A DNA stretch of 64,000 nt from Spirodela intermedia (Eukaryota > Streptophyta > Magnoliopsida > Alismatales > Araceae), in contig LR746272.1 of the NCBI GenBank assembly GCA_902729315.2, positions 5,774,272 through 5,838,271 on the forward strand, written 5' to 3'. Each line of letters starts with the position of its first letter. Within the stretch, counting starts at the first letter, position 1. Positions 1 to 11,022 of this stretch are shown piece after piece. The notes below the pieces were generated by a model, which had not been told where the DNA came from, ran no database searches, and saw nothing but the letters and a program-made list of their open reading frames with translations. A program made the translations under genes and the position numbers.

Positions 1-431
1 AATTTCAGCCTAGAATCATATAACCACATTTTTTGTCTAATATCATTTTTTTTCTACTAATATATTTATCATGAAATGTTTTAGTTTTTTCTTTATATAT
101 TTTATGATTTTCATAAGCTTCATTCCACAATTCCTCTAGTTCATGTAGTTGAAAAATTCTATGCCCACTAGTTGGTTTTTCATTCATATATAAATTTTTT
201 ATGGCCTATAATACTTTATGCTCTATTTCCACAAAAAGATGACATGGCTTTCTAAAAATGAGATGAAATGGGAACATAACTATGGGATTTTTATAAGCTG
301 TTCTATAAGCCCATAATGCATCTTGTAATTTCGTGGGCCAATCTTTCTTATTTGGTCTAACTATTTTTCTCAAAATTTTCTAAATTTCCTTATTTGCTAC
401 TTCAACTTGCATATTTATTTGGGAATGATAT
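1..431 (-). mobile_element. Ty3/gypsy pol relic E1, integrase C-terminal part
   Basis: Minus-strand remnant of a Ty3/gypsy element. The reading frame at 5-187 gives an integrase C-terminal stretch with the family-like motif FQLHELEELWNEAYEN followed by YKEKTKTFHDK. Sequence up to 431 continues the integrase, broken by stops. An LTR inserted after 431 separates this piece from the rest of the integrase at 2176-2837. The left end runs off the window. No intact protein is encoded. Confidence 0.8.
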
Positions 432-2175
432 TGACACGACTTAATCATTGTATAGTAAATCACGCAAATTTAAAATTTATAAAACTAGAAAATATTAAAT
501 TTCAGATATTTAGAAATATTTCAGAACAAATATATCAATTATAATTCAATAAAACTTTCAAAAATAGTGGTAATTTTCCAGGTTGATCACATGAATGTAG
601 TATAATATCGGGTAATTTTTCAGAATGTTCTTCAAAGAATACGATTTTCTATGAATTTTATACTAAGAAATGAAAATAAAATATATTTAAAATTCATGAA
701 AATAGGAAATAAGGGTGTAGACATCAAGATGACATCAGTGCCCGACGAATACGAATCAGACGGAAAATAGAGTTCCACCTAACGATTCTTACATAAATGA
801 TTATAGATGATTTGATTGTTCAAATTAAGATATGTAAAAGCTAGAAGAATCGTAATTGAATGAAGTATAACTTGGTAAATTTAAATCACACAAATTATTA
901 CTAAATGAAGTAAAAATTAAGTTGAAAGTAGGAAAATAGAGTTTCGGTGTCGCGGCGGTGATGCGTTGGCAATGCACCGGAATCCTGAGCGTTTAGGAGG
1001 ATCATCGTATAGTGTCTACGGCCTCGAAGGCTCTCCTTAGACAAGGACGACGTGGGCAATCTCTAGATCTCTTTATAAAGTCTAGAGATCAATGAAATGG
1101 GTTGTCGAATTATCTCAAGCAGTTGTCACCCGATAGAGTGAAAACATGATGACTTTGCGGCTCTCCGGCGACTGTCACCCAACGGAGAGGAGCTAGATAG
1201 AGGTGGGGCGCATGTTAGGGAGCTTCATCTTCAAGTCCGCACAGCAAAAGGAGGCTCTTCATCGCATCTGGTACGCTCTCAAGAGGTGGTGACTCGTCTC
1301 CTGGCGGATTGTTCTCTTTCCGACAATAACTTGTTCATCGATCAATCAGAGATGATTTACTCGATGGATTCGTGATCCTTTTATCACGAATCATTTAGCA
1401 ATTTTAGTAACAATGCTTCGCGAATTACATTGATGAGATTTTTGCCGATGATCTAGTGATTCTGACGGCTTAATCCTTCACTAGCGATCTGCATGAAAGT
1501 TACGATAATTAGATAAAAATACGAGTTTTGGCTCTAGGAGGATTCGAACCTGCACTGGTTGCCTGCCTGCATGAGAGAGATTGAAATAACTATTCTAATG
1601 CCCTTATCAAGTGACGTCATCATGGTATATCTCTATTATAATGAAGGAGTAGTTTAAGTATTCAAGTCTTCGAAACCTTTCAAAGGAAGGTATGATGCGG
1701 GTTTAGTCCCACATCACTTGTGCGCCAAAGTTTTGGGTGAATATATAGTAATATCACATTTTGGAAGTAATGAGTCACTTCCTCCTGCATGTACGACCAC
1801 TCCTTGCCCCACAGCCGGCTGGCCATTGGTGACGTGGAAGTGGAGTGGCGCACGCATGCCCCCACTATCCTAGCTGCTCGAGCCCTTGCTCGCGGCTCCC
1901 CTTGACTGTGCTTCCGACCCGCTTGTGGGCCCGGTTGACTAGCAAGTCCTCGTGTTATGCTATATATATATATATTTTTTCTTTATTTATCTCAAAAATA
2001 GGACTATAAAAATCATAAAAATTCATAGAAAATCACATAATTAACTAAAAATTCACGTTAACAAAATGAAAACCATTTTTCACAATTTAACATAAACATA
2101 AGTCTATTTATCATGAGTTAAGGCTAAAACTATATTATTTACTAATTATTAACTCATGATAATGAAGACTTATTA
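432..2175 (-). mobile_element. Solo LTR-A copy L1, long form
   Basis: A complete LTR of about 1.74 kb in reverse orientation. It starts TGACACGACTTA on the plus strand and ends GACTTATTA, where sister copies end GACTTATCA. A perfect 5-bp target-site duplication, GATAT, lies at 427-431 and 2176-2180. The flanks join into one integrase reading region, so this is a solo LTR inserted into pol relic E1. It is a long form, with roughly 110 bp extra near 1560-1680 relative to the 1.63-kb copies. Confidence 0.9.
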
Positions 2176-2837
2176 GATATGGAGTGACTACTCTATGGTG
2201 TACTCCATTCTTTTTTAACAGTTTCCTAAAATATTTATTGATAAAATGTGTTCCTCCATCACTAATTATCACTCTAGAATATCTAAATCTCAAAAAAAAT
2301 TCTTGCATAAATTTCATCACGATTTTATGATCATTAGTTCTAGTAGGAATAGCTTCCATCCACTTAGACACATAATTTATAGCAAGCAAAATATATTCAT
2401 ATTTTTCAGCTGATGGGAAGGGACCCATGAAATCTATTCTTCATACGTCAAAAATTTCAACTACTAACATGTTACTCATGGGTATTTCATCTTTTTTACT
2501 TATGTTACCTATAGATTGGCATGAAATACATGTTCTACTAAATTCTATAGAATTTCTAATGATTGTAGGGTAATAAAAATCACACTAAAAATTTTTTGCA
2601 GTTGTTTTTTGTCTAGATAAATGTCTTCCACAATTAGATGAATGGTGCATGTTAAGAATGCTATGATATTCTTATTCAGGAACACATTTCCTTAAAATTT
2701 GATCATTGCCCAAGTAATATAAATCAAGATCATGCCAAAAATAATTTCTAATCTTAGAAAAGAAATGATTTTTTCTATTCTCATTTGACTGTTCTGAAAT
2801 TTTTCCAGAAACCAAAAAATTAACAATATGTACATAT
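2176..2837 (-). mobile_element. Pol relic E1, integrase core and zinc-binding part
   Basis: Continues relic E1 on the minus strand. Frame 2179-2428 reads integrase core: DFMGPFPS, then AINYVSKWMEAIP, then the second catalytic Asp in ISDGGTHF. Upstream (2430-2840) is the zinc-binding region with NMHHSSNCGRH and CISCQSIGN. The third catalytic residue (Glu) falls in the piece beyond solo LTR L1. The right end is cut by solo LTR L2 between the RNase H and integrase regions. Frameshifts and stops make it non-functional. Confidence 0.85.
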
Positions 2838-4473
2838 TGATAAGTCTTCATTCTCATGAGTTAATAATTAGTAAATAATATAGTTTTAGCCTTAACTCAT
2901 GATAATTAGATTTATATTTGTGTTGAAGTGTGAAAAGTGGTTTTAAATTGATTAACATGAATTTTTAGGTAATTATGTGATTTTATATGAATTTATATAA
3001 TTTTTATAGTCTTACTTTTGAGATAAATGAAGAAAAAGAAATAAACATAAAAATAAAATAAAATGGGGGAGACCCGCCAGCCAACCGGGCCCACAAGCGG
3101 ATCGGAAGCACAGTCGGGGAGTAGCCACGAGCAGGGGCTCGAGTGGCTTGGACCGATAGGGGCATGTGTGCACCACCCCCTTCCACGTCACCGGTGGCCA
3201 GCCAGCTATGGGGCAAGGAGTGGTCGTACATGCGCGAGAAAGGGACTTGCTTGCAAATGTAACATTACTATATATTCACCTGAAAATTCGGTGCACAAGC
3301 AATATGGGACTAAATCCGTGTCACCTTCCCCAGAAAGGGCGAGCAACTAGCGTGGGTTTGAATCCTCCCAGAGCCAAAACTCATATTTTTTATCTAATTA
3401 TCGCGACTTTCCTATAGATCGCCAGTGAAGGATTAAGCAACTAGAATTGCTAGATCATTGGAAAAAATCTCGTCAACACGATTCGCAGAGCATTGTTACT
3501 AAAATTGCTAAACGATTCATGATAAAAGGATTGCGAATCTATCGAGTAAAGTATCTCCGATTGATCGACGAACAAGTCGTTGTCGGGAAGAGGATGATTC
3601 GTCAGGAGACGAGTCACCATCTCTTGAGAGCGTACCAAATGCGATGAAGAGCCTCCTCTTACTACGCGGACCTGAGGATGAAGTTCCTTGACACATGCCC
3701 CACCTCCATCCAACTCCTCTCTATCAGGTGACAGCCGCCAGAGAGCTGCAAAGTCGTCGTTTTTCCGCTCCGCCGGGTGACAGCCACTGAAGACGATTCG
3801 ACAACTCATTTCATTGATCTCCAAACTTTGCAAGGAGATCTAGAGATTGCCCATGTCGTCCTTGTCCAAGGAGAGCCTTCGAGGCCGTGGACACTACACG
3901 ACAATCCTCCCGAACGCTTAAGATTCCAGTGCATCGCCGACAAATCGCCACCACGACATTGGAACTCTGTTTTCCTGTTTTCAACTTAATTTCCCCTTCA
4001 TTTAGTGATAATTTGTGTGATTTGAATTTACCAAGATAGACTTCATTCAATGACGATTCTTCCGGCTTTTACAGATCTTAATTTGATCAATTAAATTGTT
4101 TGTAATTACTTACATAAGAATCGCCGAATGGAACTCTATTTCCACTCGATTCGCATTCGCCGAGCACTGACGTCATTTTGATGTCCGCACCCTTATTTCC
4201 CTTTTTTGTGAATTTTAAATATATTTCATTTTCATTTCTTAGTATAAAATTCATAGAAAATATTATTCTTTGAGGAAAATTCTGAATAATTACCCGATAT
4301 TATATTACATCCCTATGATCGACCTAGAAAATTACTGATCTTTTTGGAAGTTTTATTGAATTATAATTAATATATTTTTTCAGAAATACTTCTAAATATC
4401 TGAAAATTCGTATTTTCTAGTTTTATAAATTTCAAATTTACGTGATTTACTATATAACGACTAAGTCACGTCA
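2838..4473 (+). mobile_element. Solo LTR-A copy L2, short form
   Basis: A complete 1,636-bp LTR in forward orientation, starting TGATAAGTCTTCATT and ending AAGTCACGTCA. The flanks CATAT (2833-2837) and CATAC (4474-4478) look like a 5-bp target-site duplication with one later change. The two flanks join RNase H to integrase sequence of relic E1. Short frames inside it (for example 3450-3833) recur in every LTR copy at the same place and are not genes. Confidence 0.9.
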
Positions 4474-6318
4474 CATACCATAGTGATGGTTGATGTTGAG
4501 CTGCCATCAATTTTTCATTTAGAAATGCATCTTGTAAAGGTGCTGTATTTATTCATATATCACTCAATCTCGAAAGATGATCAACAACAACATTCTCGAA
4601 ATGTTTTTTATCTTTTATTTCTAAGTCAAATTCCTACAACAATAAAATCCATCTTAATAAACGTGGCTTTGTATCTTTTTTATTTAACAAATATTTTAAT
4701 GCTGCATGATTAGTATAAAAAATAATTTTAGCTCTCAAATATATGATCTAAACCTTTCTAACGAAAATACTATAGCTAGCAACTCTTTTTTAGTCGTGGT
4801 ATAATTTAATTGACTATTGGATATAGTTTTTCTAGCAAATGAAATTACTATAGGTTTTGACTCTTTTTTTGTCCTAGAACGGCTCCCACTGCATAATTCA
4901 ATGCATAACACATTATTTCAAAGGGAAGAGATCAATCAGGAGCTAGTAAAATGGTTGTCTCAATAAGTAATCTTTTTATTTCATAAAAAGACTCAAACAT
5001 TTTTCATCAAAATTAAAAGGCACATCTTTAGATAATAACATGGTGAGAGGTTTAGAAATTTTCAAAAAATCTTGAATAATTTTTCTATAATAACTACATG
5101 ACCCAAGAAAGGCTTAATCTATTTTACTAAATTCGGAGGTTTTGATTTAGATATAATATCAATTTTCACTCTATCCACATGTAAACATCTTTCACTCACA
5201 ATATGGCCCAACACAACTCCCTCTCTAACTACAAAATGTGATTTCTCCCAACTTAAAACTATTTTTTTCTCTATACATTTCTCAAGTACATGCTGTAAAT
5301 GATTTAAGCATTCGTCAAATGATTCACTAAAAATAGAAAAATCGTCCATAAAAATTTCCATGTATTTTTCAGTCATATCAGAAAAAATAGACAACATACA
5401 TCTTTGAAATGTGGTTGGAACATTACACAAACTAAAAGACATATGTTTAAAAGCAAAAGTACCAAATGGACAAGTGAAAGTTATTTTTTCTTGATCTAAA
5501 GGGTTTATATAAATTTGATTATAACTAGAGTATCCATCTAGAAAATAAAAAAAGTTCCTTCTAGTTAATTTTTCTAGAATTTGATTAATAAATGATAGGG
5601 GAAAATGATATTTTCTAGTAACTGAATTTAATTTTTTATAATCAATGCAAACCCTCTAACTGGTAGTTAATCTTGTTTGTATTTCATCCCCATTTTTGTT
5701 TTTAATAATCGTGATCCCTGGCTTTTTTGGCACCACTTGTGTAGGACTACCCCATTTGCTATTGAAAATAAGATAAATAATATTAGGAGTTAGCCACTTT
5801 AATTTTATTTTTTTTATAATTTTCATCATGTTAGGATTTAATCTTCATTGTGGTTCCCTACTAGTTCTCACCCCCTCCTCTAGATATATACTATGCATGC
5901 ATACACTCATATCAATATCCCTAAGATCATCTATTTTCCAACCAAATAGCCTTCTTATTTTTTTGAAGTACATCTAATAATTCTTCTTCCTATTCATCAC
6001 TCAAATCAACTACAATAATAATAGGAAATAAATTATTTTTCTCCAAAAATATATATTTTAAACTAGAGGGAAAAGGTTTCAACTCTAAATTTGGATGATC
6101 TTCCTCTTTCTTTTCTCTCAAATTTATATTCTCTATTTCATCTAATTCTTCCAGCACATAGTCATCAATAACATCTAGATTATCAAAATCATCCAAAATA
6201 TCTATGGTATAACAATCATATACTTGAGATTTCTTAAGATCATTTGATACCTCAAAAAATTTAATTTCTACTGATTGGTCTTCACATGAAATTTTTGTAA
6301 TACTTGCGAGAAAATCAT
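4474..6318 (-). mobile_element. Pol relic E1, RNase H, reverse transcriptase and protease-RT spacer
   Basis: Minus-strand continuation of relic E1. From high to low coordinate it holds an acidic spacer between protease and RT (5990-6196), the RT N-terminal region (about 5640-5900), the RT palm, and RNase H down to the L2 insertion. The match to relic E2 stops at about 6318 inside the protease end, so the element is truncated there. Many stops and frameshifts are present. Confidence 0.85.
5119..5442 (-). pseudogene. Reverse transcriptase palm fragment of E1
   Basis: A 107-codon open stretch with typical Ty3/gypsy RT motifs: FSLCNVPTTFQRCM (normally MPFGLCNAPATFQRCM), then the catalytic box IFMDDFSIF with both aspartates kept, then VLSWEKSHFVV. 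It is open only because it is short; flanking frames are broken. A near-identical stretch occurs at 23,036-23,278. Confidence 0.85.
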
Positions 6319-7253
6319 ACTTAGTGTAATTTTAGGTTATTTAAAAATATAAAAATATTCTACCTATTGGCAAGTTGGTACTCAACAACTAACCCGAAGG
6401 GGTGCTGTGGTCGAGTGGGTAGACCTAGACCGGGGGAGCCACGAGCTGGGCTTGAGTGGTGAAGGACTCACTCCACGCACGTGTGCGTCACTCTCCTTCC
6501 ATGTCTTGGTGGCCAACCAGTTGTGGGGCAAGGAGTGTCCATACACACGTGCGCGCGAGGGTGGACCACCTTATTGCCTTCTCTCAAGATGATCTCTATT
6601 GAGAGATCGTAGTTTTAGTTTATATTCAGCATATGTGTCCAACATATTTTCGATGTGGGACTAAACCTTCTCGTCTATTTCAGCATAGCCATCTAGAGTG
6701 CACTGTGATCTAGCAGTATTCAGCAAGCCACGCCATCAAATTAGCCAGATCCTGTAGTGGGCAAGCCACCACGATACTAGATGCATAAAGTGATCCATCG
6801 GCAGTTCACGAATCCGATGTCGCTTAGCATGCATGTGGCCTTAAAGGATGATTTGAGGACTGAGTCGTCGCCATGGTACTAGGAACCTAAGTTCACGACT
6901 AGCAACGGTTTACAGTGGGGTGATCTTGCATCGCTCAGTGCACCATGTGACCAAACATTTATGATCTAGCAGCTCCCAAAGCACCACGATACTAGAAACT
7001 TAAGTTCTCACACGTATCATCATTAGGGATATAAAGATAATAATAATTTATTATCTAGTAAAATAGACATTATTGATTATCTTTAAAATTCCGATGGCTG
7101 ATGCAAAAACGACAATCCGTTTCCTCCCTCTTTTTGCACAATCAATGATTCTAGTGATCGACAAGTCCGTTCCTTCCTCCTCTGACTACACTCAAGGCCT
7201 TGGTGAGTGGTCAGCTCTTCCCTTCTCCCCTTAGACAACGATGACAGTGTGGT
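6319..7253. other. Non-coding stretch with a divergent LTR-A-like piece
   Basis: No gene seen. About 6400-6680 resembles the GC-rich middle of LTR-A in forward orientation: GAGCCACGAGC, then TGGGGCAAGGAGTG, then GATGTGGGACTAAACC. It is too diverged to be an ordinary copy. It begins with a tRNA A-box-like run, TGGTCGAGTGGG, near 6409. The rest (6680-7253) contains nothing I recognise. Confidence 0.45.
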
Positions 7254-8331
7254 TGATAAGTCTTATTATCATGAGTTAATAATTAATAAATAATATAGTT
7301 TTAGTCTTAACTCATGATAAATAGACTTATAATTGTGTTAATTTGTGAAAAATGGTTTCTAGTTGGTTAATGTGATTTTTTGGCTAATTATATGATTTTA
7401 TATGAATTTATATGATTTTTATAATTATGTTTTTGAGATAAATGAAGAAAAAGAAAATAAAAAAATAAGAAAAAGGGGGGACCGGCCAACTAGTCGGCCC
7501 ACAAGTGGGTCGGAAGCACAGTTAGGGCAGAGCCACGAGTAGGGGCTCGAGCAGCTACGGACCGATGGGGGCAAATGTGCGCCACTCTCCTTCCACGTCA
7601 CTAGTGGCCAACCGGTTGTGGGGCAAGGAGTGGTTGCACACACATGAGAAAGGGACTCATTGATCCTCAAATCTTGTATTACCATATATGTGTCTCCACA
7701 TTCGGCGTATACCTGATGTGGAACTAAATCGGCGGTCATACCTTCCTCAAAATATTTTCAAATATTTTAATACCTAAAATACCCCTTCTTGATAATAGCG
7801 AGATATCATGTTGACGTCATTATATAAAGGTATTCGAGAACTTATTCCCTCTCTCTCATGTAGGCGGATGACCGACATGGGTTCAAATCCTGTTTGAGTC
7901 AAAATTTATATTTTTATTTGATTAAATCGTGATTGTCTTGCAGATCGTTAGTGAAGGATTAAGCCGCTAGAATCACTTGATCATCGACAAAAATCTCATC
8001 AATACGATTTGTCAGAGCATGGTTACTAAAATTATTGAACGATTCATGATAAAAGGATTGCGAATCCATTGAGTAACTCATCTTTGATTGATCGACAAAC
8101 AAGCGTCGTCGAAAAGAGGACAAATCACCAAGAGATGAGTCGCCACCTCTTGAGAGCTTACCAGATGCGATAAAGAGCCTCCTCTTATTGCGTAGACCTG
8201 AGGATGAAGCTCCCTAACATACGTCCCACCTCCATCTAGCTCCTCTCCGTTAGGTGACAGCCATCAGAGAGTTGCAAAGTCACTATATTTGTGCTCCACT
8301 AGGTGATAGCTGTTGGAGAAGATTCGACGAC
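7254..8331 (+). mobile_element. LTR-A copy L3, 5' part (5' LTR of element E3)
   Basis: Starts TGATAAGTCTTATTATCATG and follows the forward LTR order up to 8331. There it is interrupted by reverse-oriented LTR L4, and it resumes at 9973. With its second part it forms the 5' LTR of element E3, because a primer-binding site and gag follow. It is a long form, with extra sequence near 7770-7870 including TATATAAAGG at about 7822. Confidence 0.88.
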
Positions 8332-8577
8332 TGACGTGACTCAGTCGTTGTATATTAAATCACGCAAATATAAAATTTATAAAACTAAAAAATACGAATT
8401 TTCGGATATTTAGAAGTATTTCTGAATAAATATATCAATTATAATTCAATAAAACTTCCAAAAAAAGTGGTAATTTTCCAGGTTGATCATAGGGATGTAA
8501 TATAATATCTGGTAATTATTCAGAATTTTTCTCAATGAATACTATTTTCTATGAATTTTATACTAGGAAATAAAAAG

Positions 8578-8638
8578 GAAATATATTTAAAATTCACGAA
8601 AAAGGGAAATAAGGGTGCGGACGTCAGGATGACGTCAG
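8578..8638 (-). promoter_or_regulatory. Candidate LTR promoter: paired TGACG motif plus A/T-rich TATA-like box
   Basis: Read in LTR orientation, CTGACGTCATCCTGACGTCC (8619-8638) holds two TGACG motifs 6 bp apart, the first inside the palindrome TGACGTCA. About 40 bp downstream is a TATA-like run (8578-8590). Paired TGACG motifs are bound by plant TGA-type bZIP factors; the classic as-1 element has 7 bp between them. The pair is kept, with point changes, in most LTR copies. The promoter role is inferred from sequence only. Confidence 0.35.
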
Positions 8639-9894
8639 CGCCCGGCGAACGTGAATCGGGCGGAAACAGAGTTCCACCCGGCGATTCTTACGTAAGCGAT
8701 TAGAGACGATTTAATTAATCAAATTAAGATATGTAAAAGTTGGAAGAATCGTAATAGAACAAAGTATATTTTGGTAAATTAAAATCACAAAAACTATCAC
8801 TAAATGAAGCGTAAAGTAAGTTGAAAGCAAGAAAACATAGTTCCGGCGTCGCGACGGTGATGCGTCGGCGATGCACCGGAATCCTGAGCGTTCGGAAGGA
8901 TTGTCGTGCAGTGTCCACGGCCTCGAAGGCTCTCCTTGGACAAAAACGACGTGGGCAATCTCTAGATCTCCTTTCGAAGTCTAGAGATCAATGGAATGGG
9001 TCGTCGACTCGTCTCCGGCGGCTGTCACCCGACGGAGCGGAAAAACGGCGACTTTGCGGCTCTCTGGCGGCTGTCACCCGACGGAGAGGAGCTGGATGGA
9101 GGTGGGGCGCGTGTCAGGGAGCTTCATCCTCAGGTCCGCGCAGCAAGAGGAGGCTCTTCATCGCATCTGGTACGCTCTCAAGAGGTGGCGACTCATCTCC
9201 CAGCGGATCGTCCTCTTCCTAACGACGGCTTGTTCGTCAATCCATCGGAGATGATTTACTCGATGGATTTGCGATCCTTTTATCGCGAATCGTTCAGCAA
9301 TTTTAGTAGCAATGCTCTGCGAATCGCGTTGACGAGATTTTTGCCAATGATCCAGCGATTCTCATTGCTTAATCCTTCACCGGCGATCTGCAGAAAAGTC
9401 ACGATAATTAGATAAAAATATATAAATTTTGACTCTGGGAGGATTCGAACCCGCGCTGGTTGTCCGCCCCTTCTCAGGAAGGTGTGACGCGAGTTTAGTC
9501 CCACATCAGTTGTGCGCTGATTTTTCGGGCGAATATATAGTAATGTTAGCTTTGTAAGCAAAGTCCCTTATTTCGCGTGTACGACCACTCCTTGCCCCAC
9601 AGCTGGCTGGCCACCAGTGACGTGGAAGGGGAGTGGCGCACACGTGCCCCTATCGGTCCAAGCCAAGCCGCTCAAGCCCTTGCTCGCAGCTACTTCCCGA
9701 CTGAGCTTTCGACCCGCTTGCGGGCCCGGCTGGCCGGCGGGTCCCCCCTTCATTTTGTCTTATTTTTATTTCTTTTTCTTCATTTATCTCAAAAGCAAGA
9801 CTGTAAAAATCATATAAATTCATGTAAAATCACATAATTAGCCAAAAATTCACACTAATCAACTGAAAACCACTTTTCACACTTTAACACAAAT

Positions 9895-9970
9895 ATAAGT
9901 CTATTTATCATGAGTTAAGGCTAAAACTATATTATTTACTAATTATTAACTCATGATAATGAAGACTTAT
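9895..9970. repeat. Long inverted repeat (hairpin) at the LTR-A terminus
   Basis: Arms are ATAAGTCT plus TTATCATGAGTTAA on one side and the exact reverse complements TTAACTCATGATAA plus AGACTTAT on the other. The arms are offset by 2-3 bp bulges and separated by about 27 bp of A/T-rich loop. It begins one dinucleotide inside the LTR end. The same structure is at the matching end of nearly all LTR-A copies, including the truncated ones at 16.4 and 62.7 kb. Confidence 0.85.
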
Positions 9971-9972
9971 CA

Positions 9973-10727
9973 ACGACTCATTTCATTGATCTCTAGTCTT
10001 CACAAGAAGATCTAGAGATTGCCCATGTTGTCCTAGTCTAAAAAGAATCTTTGAGGCCATAGACATTGCATGACAATCCTCTCGAATGCTCAAAATTTTG
10101 GTGTATTATCAACACATCACTACCCTGATGTTGGAATTTTGTTTTATTATTTTTTAATTAGTATAACTTCCACCATTAGTTTTTGGACTTTAAAAGTAGA
10201 TCCAACAAATGTCTAGGTCATTTATGTCCAAGGAGAGCCTTTGAGGATGTGGACATTGTTCAATGACCCTCTTGAACACAGAATTCTAACGATCATTGTT
10301 GTGAGACCGAAAATCTACCTTTCCTGTTTTCAACTTAAATTTTGCTTCATTTAGTGATAATGTGTTGATTTAAATTTACCAAGTTATTTTTCATTCAATT
10401 ATGATTCTTTCGGCTTTTATAGATCTTAATTTGATCAATTAAACCATCTGTAATTGCTTATGTAAGAATTTTAAATATATTTTATTTACATTTCTTATCT
10501 AAAATTCATAAAACATCGTATTCTTTGAGAACAATTCTGAAAAATTATTCGATATTACATTAGATCCCTATGATCAACGTAGAAAATTCTCACTATTTTT
10601 AGAACTTTTATTAAATTATAATTGATATATTAGTTTAAAAATACTTCTAAATATCTTAAAATTGGTATTTTCTAGTTTTATAAATTTTAAGTTTGCGTGA
10701 TTTACTATACAACAACTAAGTCACGCA
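9973..10727 (+). mobile_element. LTR-A copy L3, 3' part
   Basis: Resumes L3 after the nested L4 insertion and runs to the LTR end AACTAAGTCACGCA (one base shorter than the usual ending AAGTCACGTCA). It is followed by a 6-bp spacer and the primer-binding site of E3. Total L3 length without L4 is about 1.83 kb. Confidence 0.88.
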
Positions 10728-10733
10728 AAATTT

Positions 10734-10751
10734 TGGCATCGTTGCTAGAGA
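10734..10751 (+). other. Primer-binding site of E3, tRNA-Asp type
   Basis: TGGCATCGTTGCTAGAGA lies 6 bp after the LTR end. It matches 13 of 18 positions of TGGCGCCGTTGCCGGGGA, the complement of the plant tRNA-Asp 3' end. That primer is typical of Athila/Tat-type (non-chromovirus) Ty3/gypsy elements. Mismatches are mainly C-to-T or G-to-A, as expected for decay of methylated DNA. Confidence 0.8.
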
Positions 10752-11022
10752 TGTATTACATAATATTTGGTATTTTTCTATTTTTCTCTTAGAGTACACA
10801 AAAAACAAACTCTCATTTTTATCTTCTTCTTGTAGAAAAAAAAAAAGGAACGAAGAGTAGCAAGGCAAAGACTAAAGCATACTGAAGGAGGATAATTGTT
10901 ATTAAACTTTTTCTTCAAATTTATTGATTTTTATGTATGGTAGAAGATCCTTACATCCAAGGCTAGAATTTTTTTTCACTATTTCATTCAAAACTAAAAA
11001 TCTAAAAGAAAAATTAATTTTG

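Larger units (their letters stand above)
8332..9972 (-). mobile_element. Solo LTR-A copy L4, nested inside L3
   Basis: Complete 1,641-bp reverse-oriented LTR, TGACGTGACTC to GACTTATCA on the plus strand. A perfect 5-bp target-site duplication, ACGAC, lies at 8327-8331 and 9973-9977. Removing it restores a continuous L3. Being the inserted copy, it is younger than L3. Plus-strand open frames at 8821-9415 are CpG-rich LTR sequence and recur, often broken, in the other copies. Confidence 0.92.

Noticed and set aside
8821-9415. Overlapping plus-strand frames of 87-139 codons inside LTR L4
   Set aside because: The same region in other LTR-A copies is broken; these are chance frames in the GC-rich LTR core.
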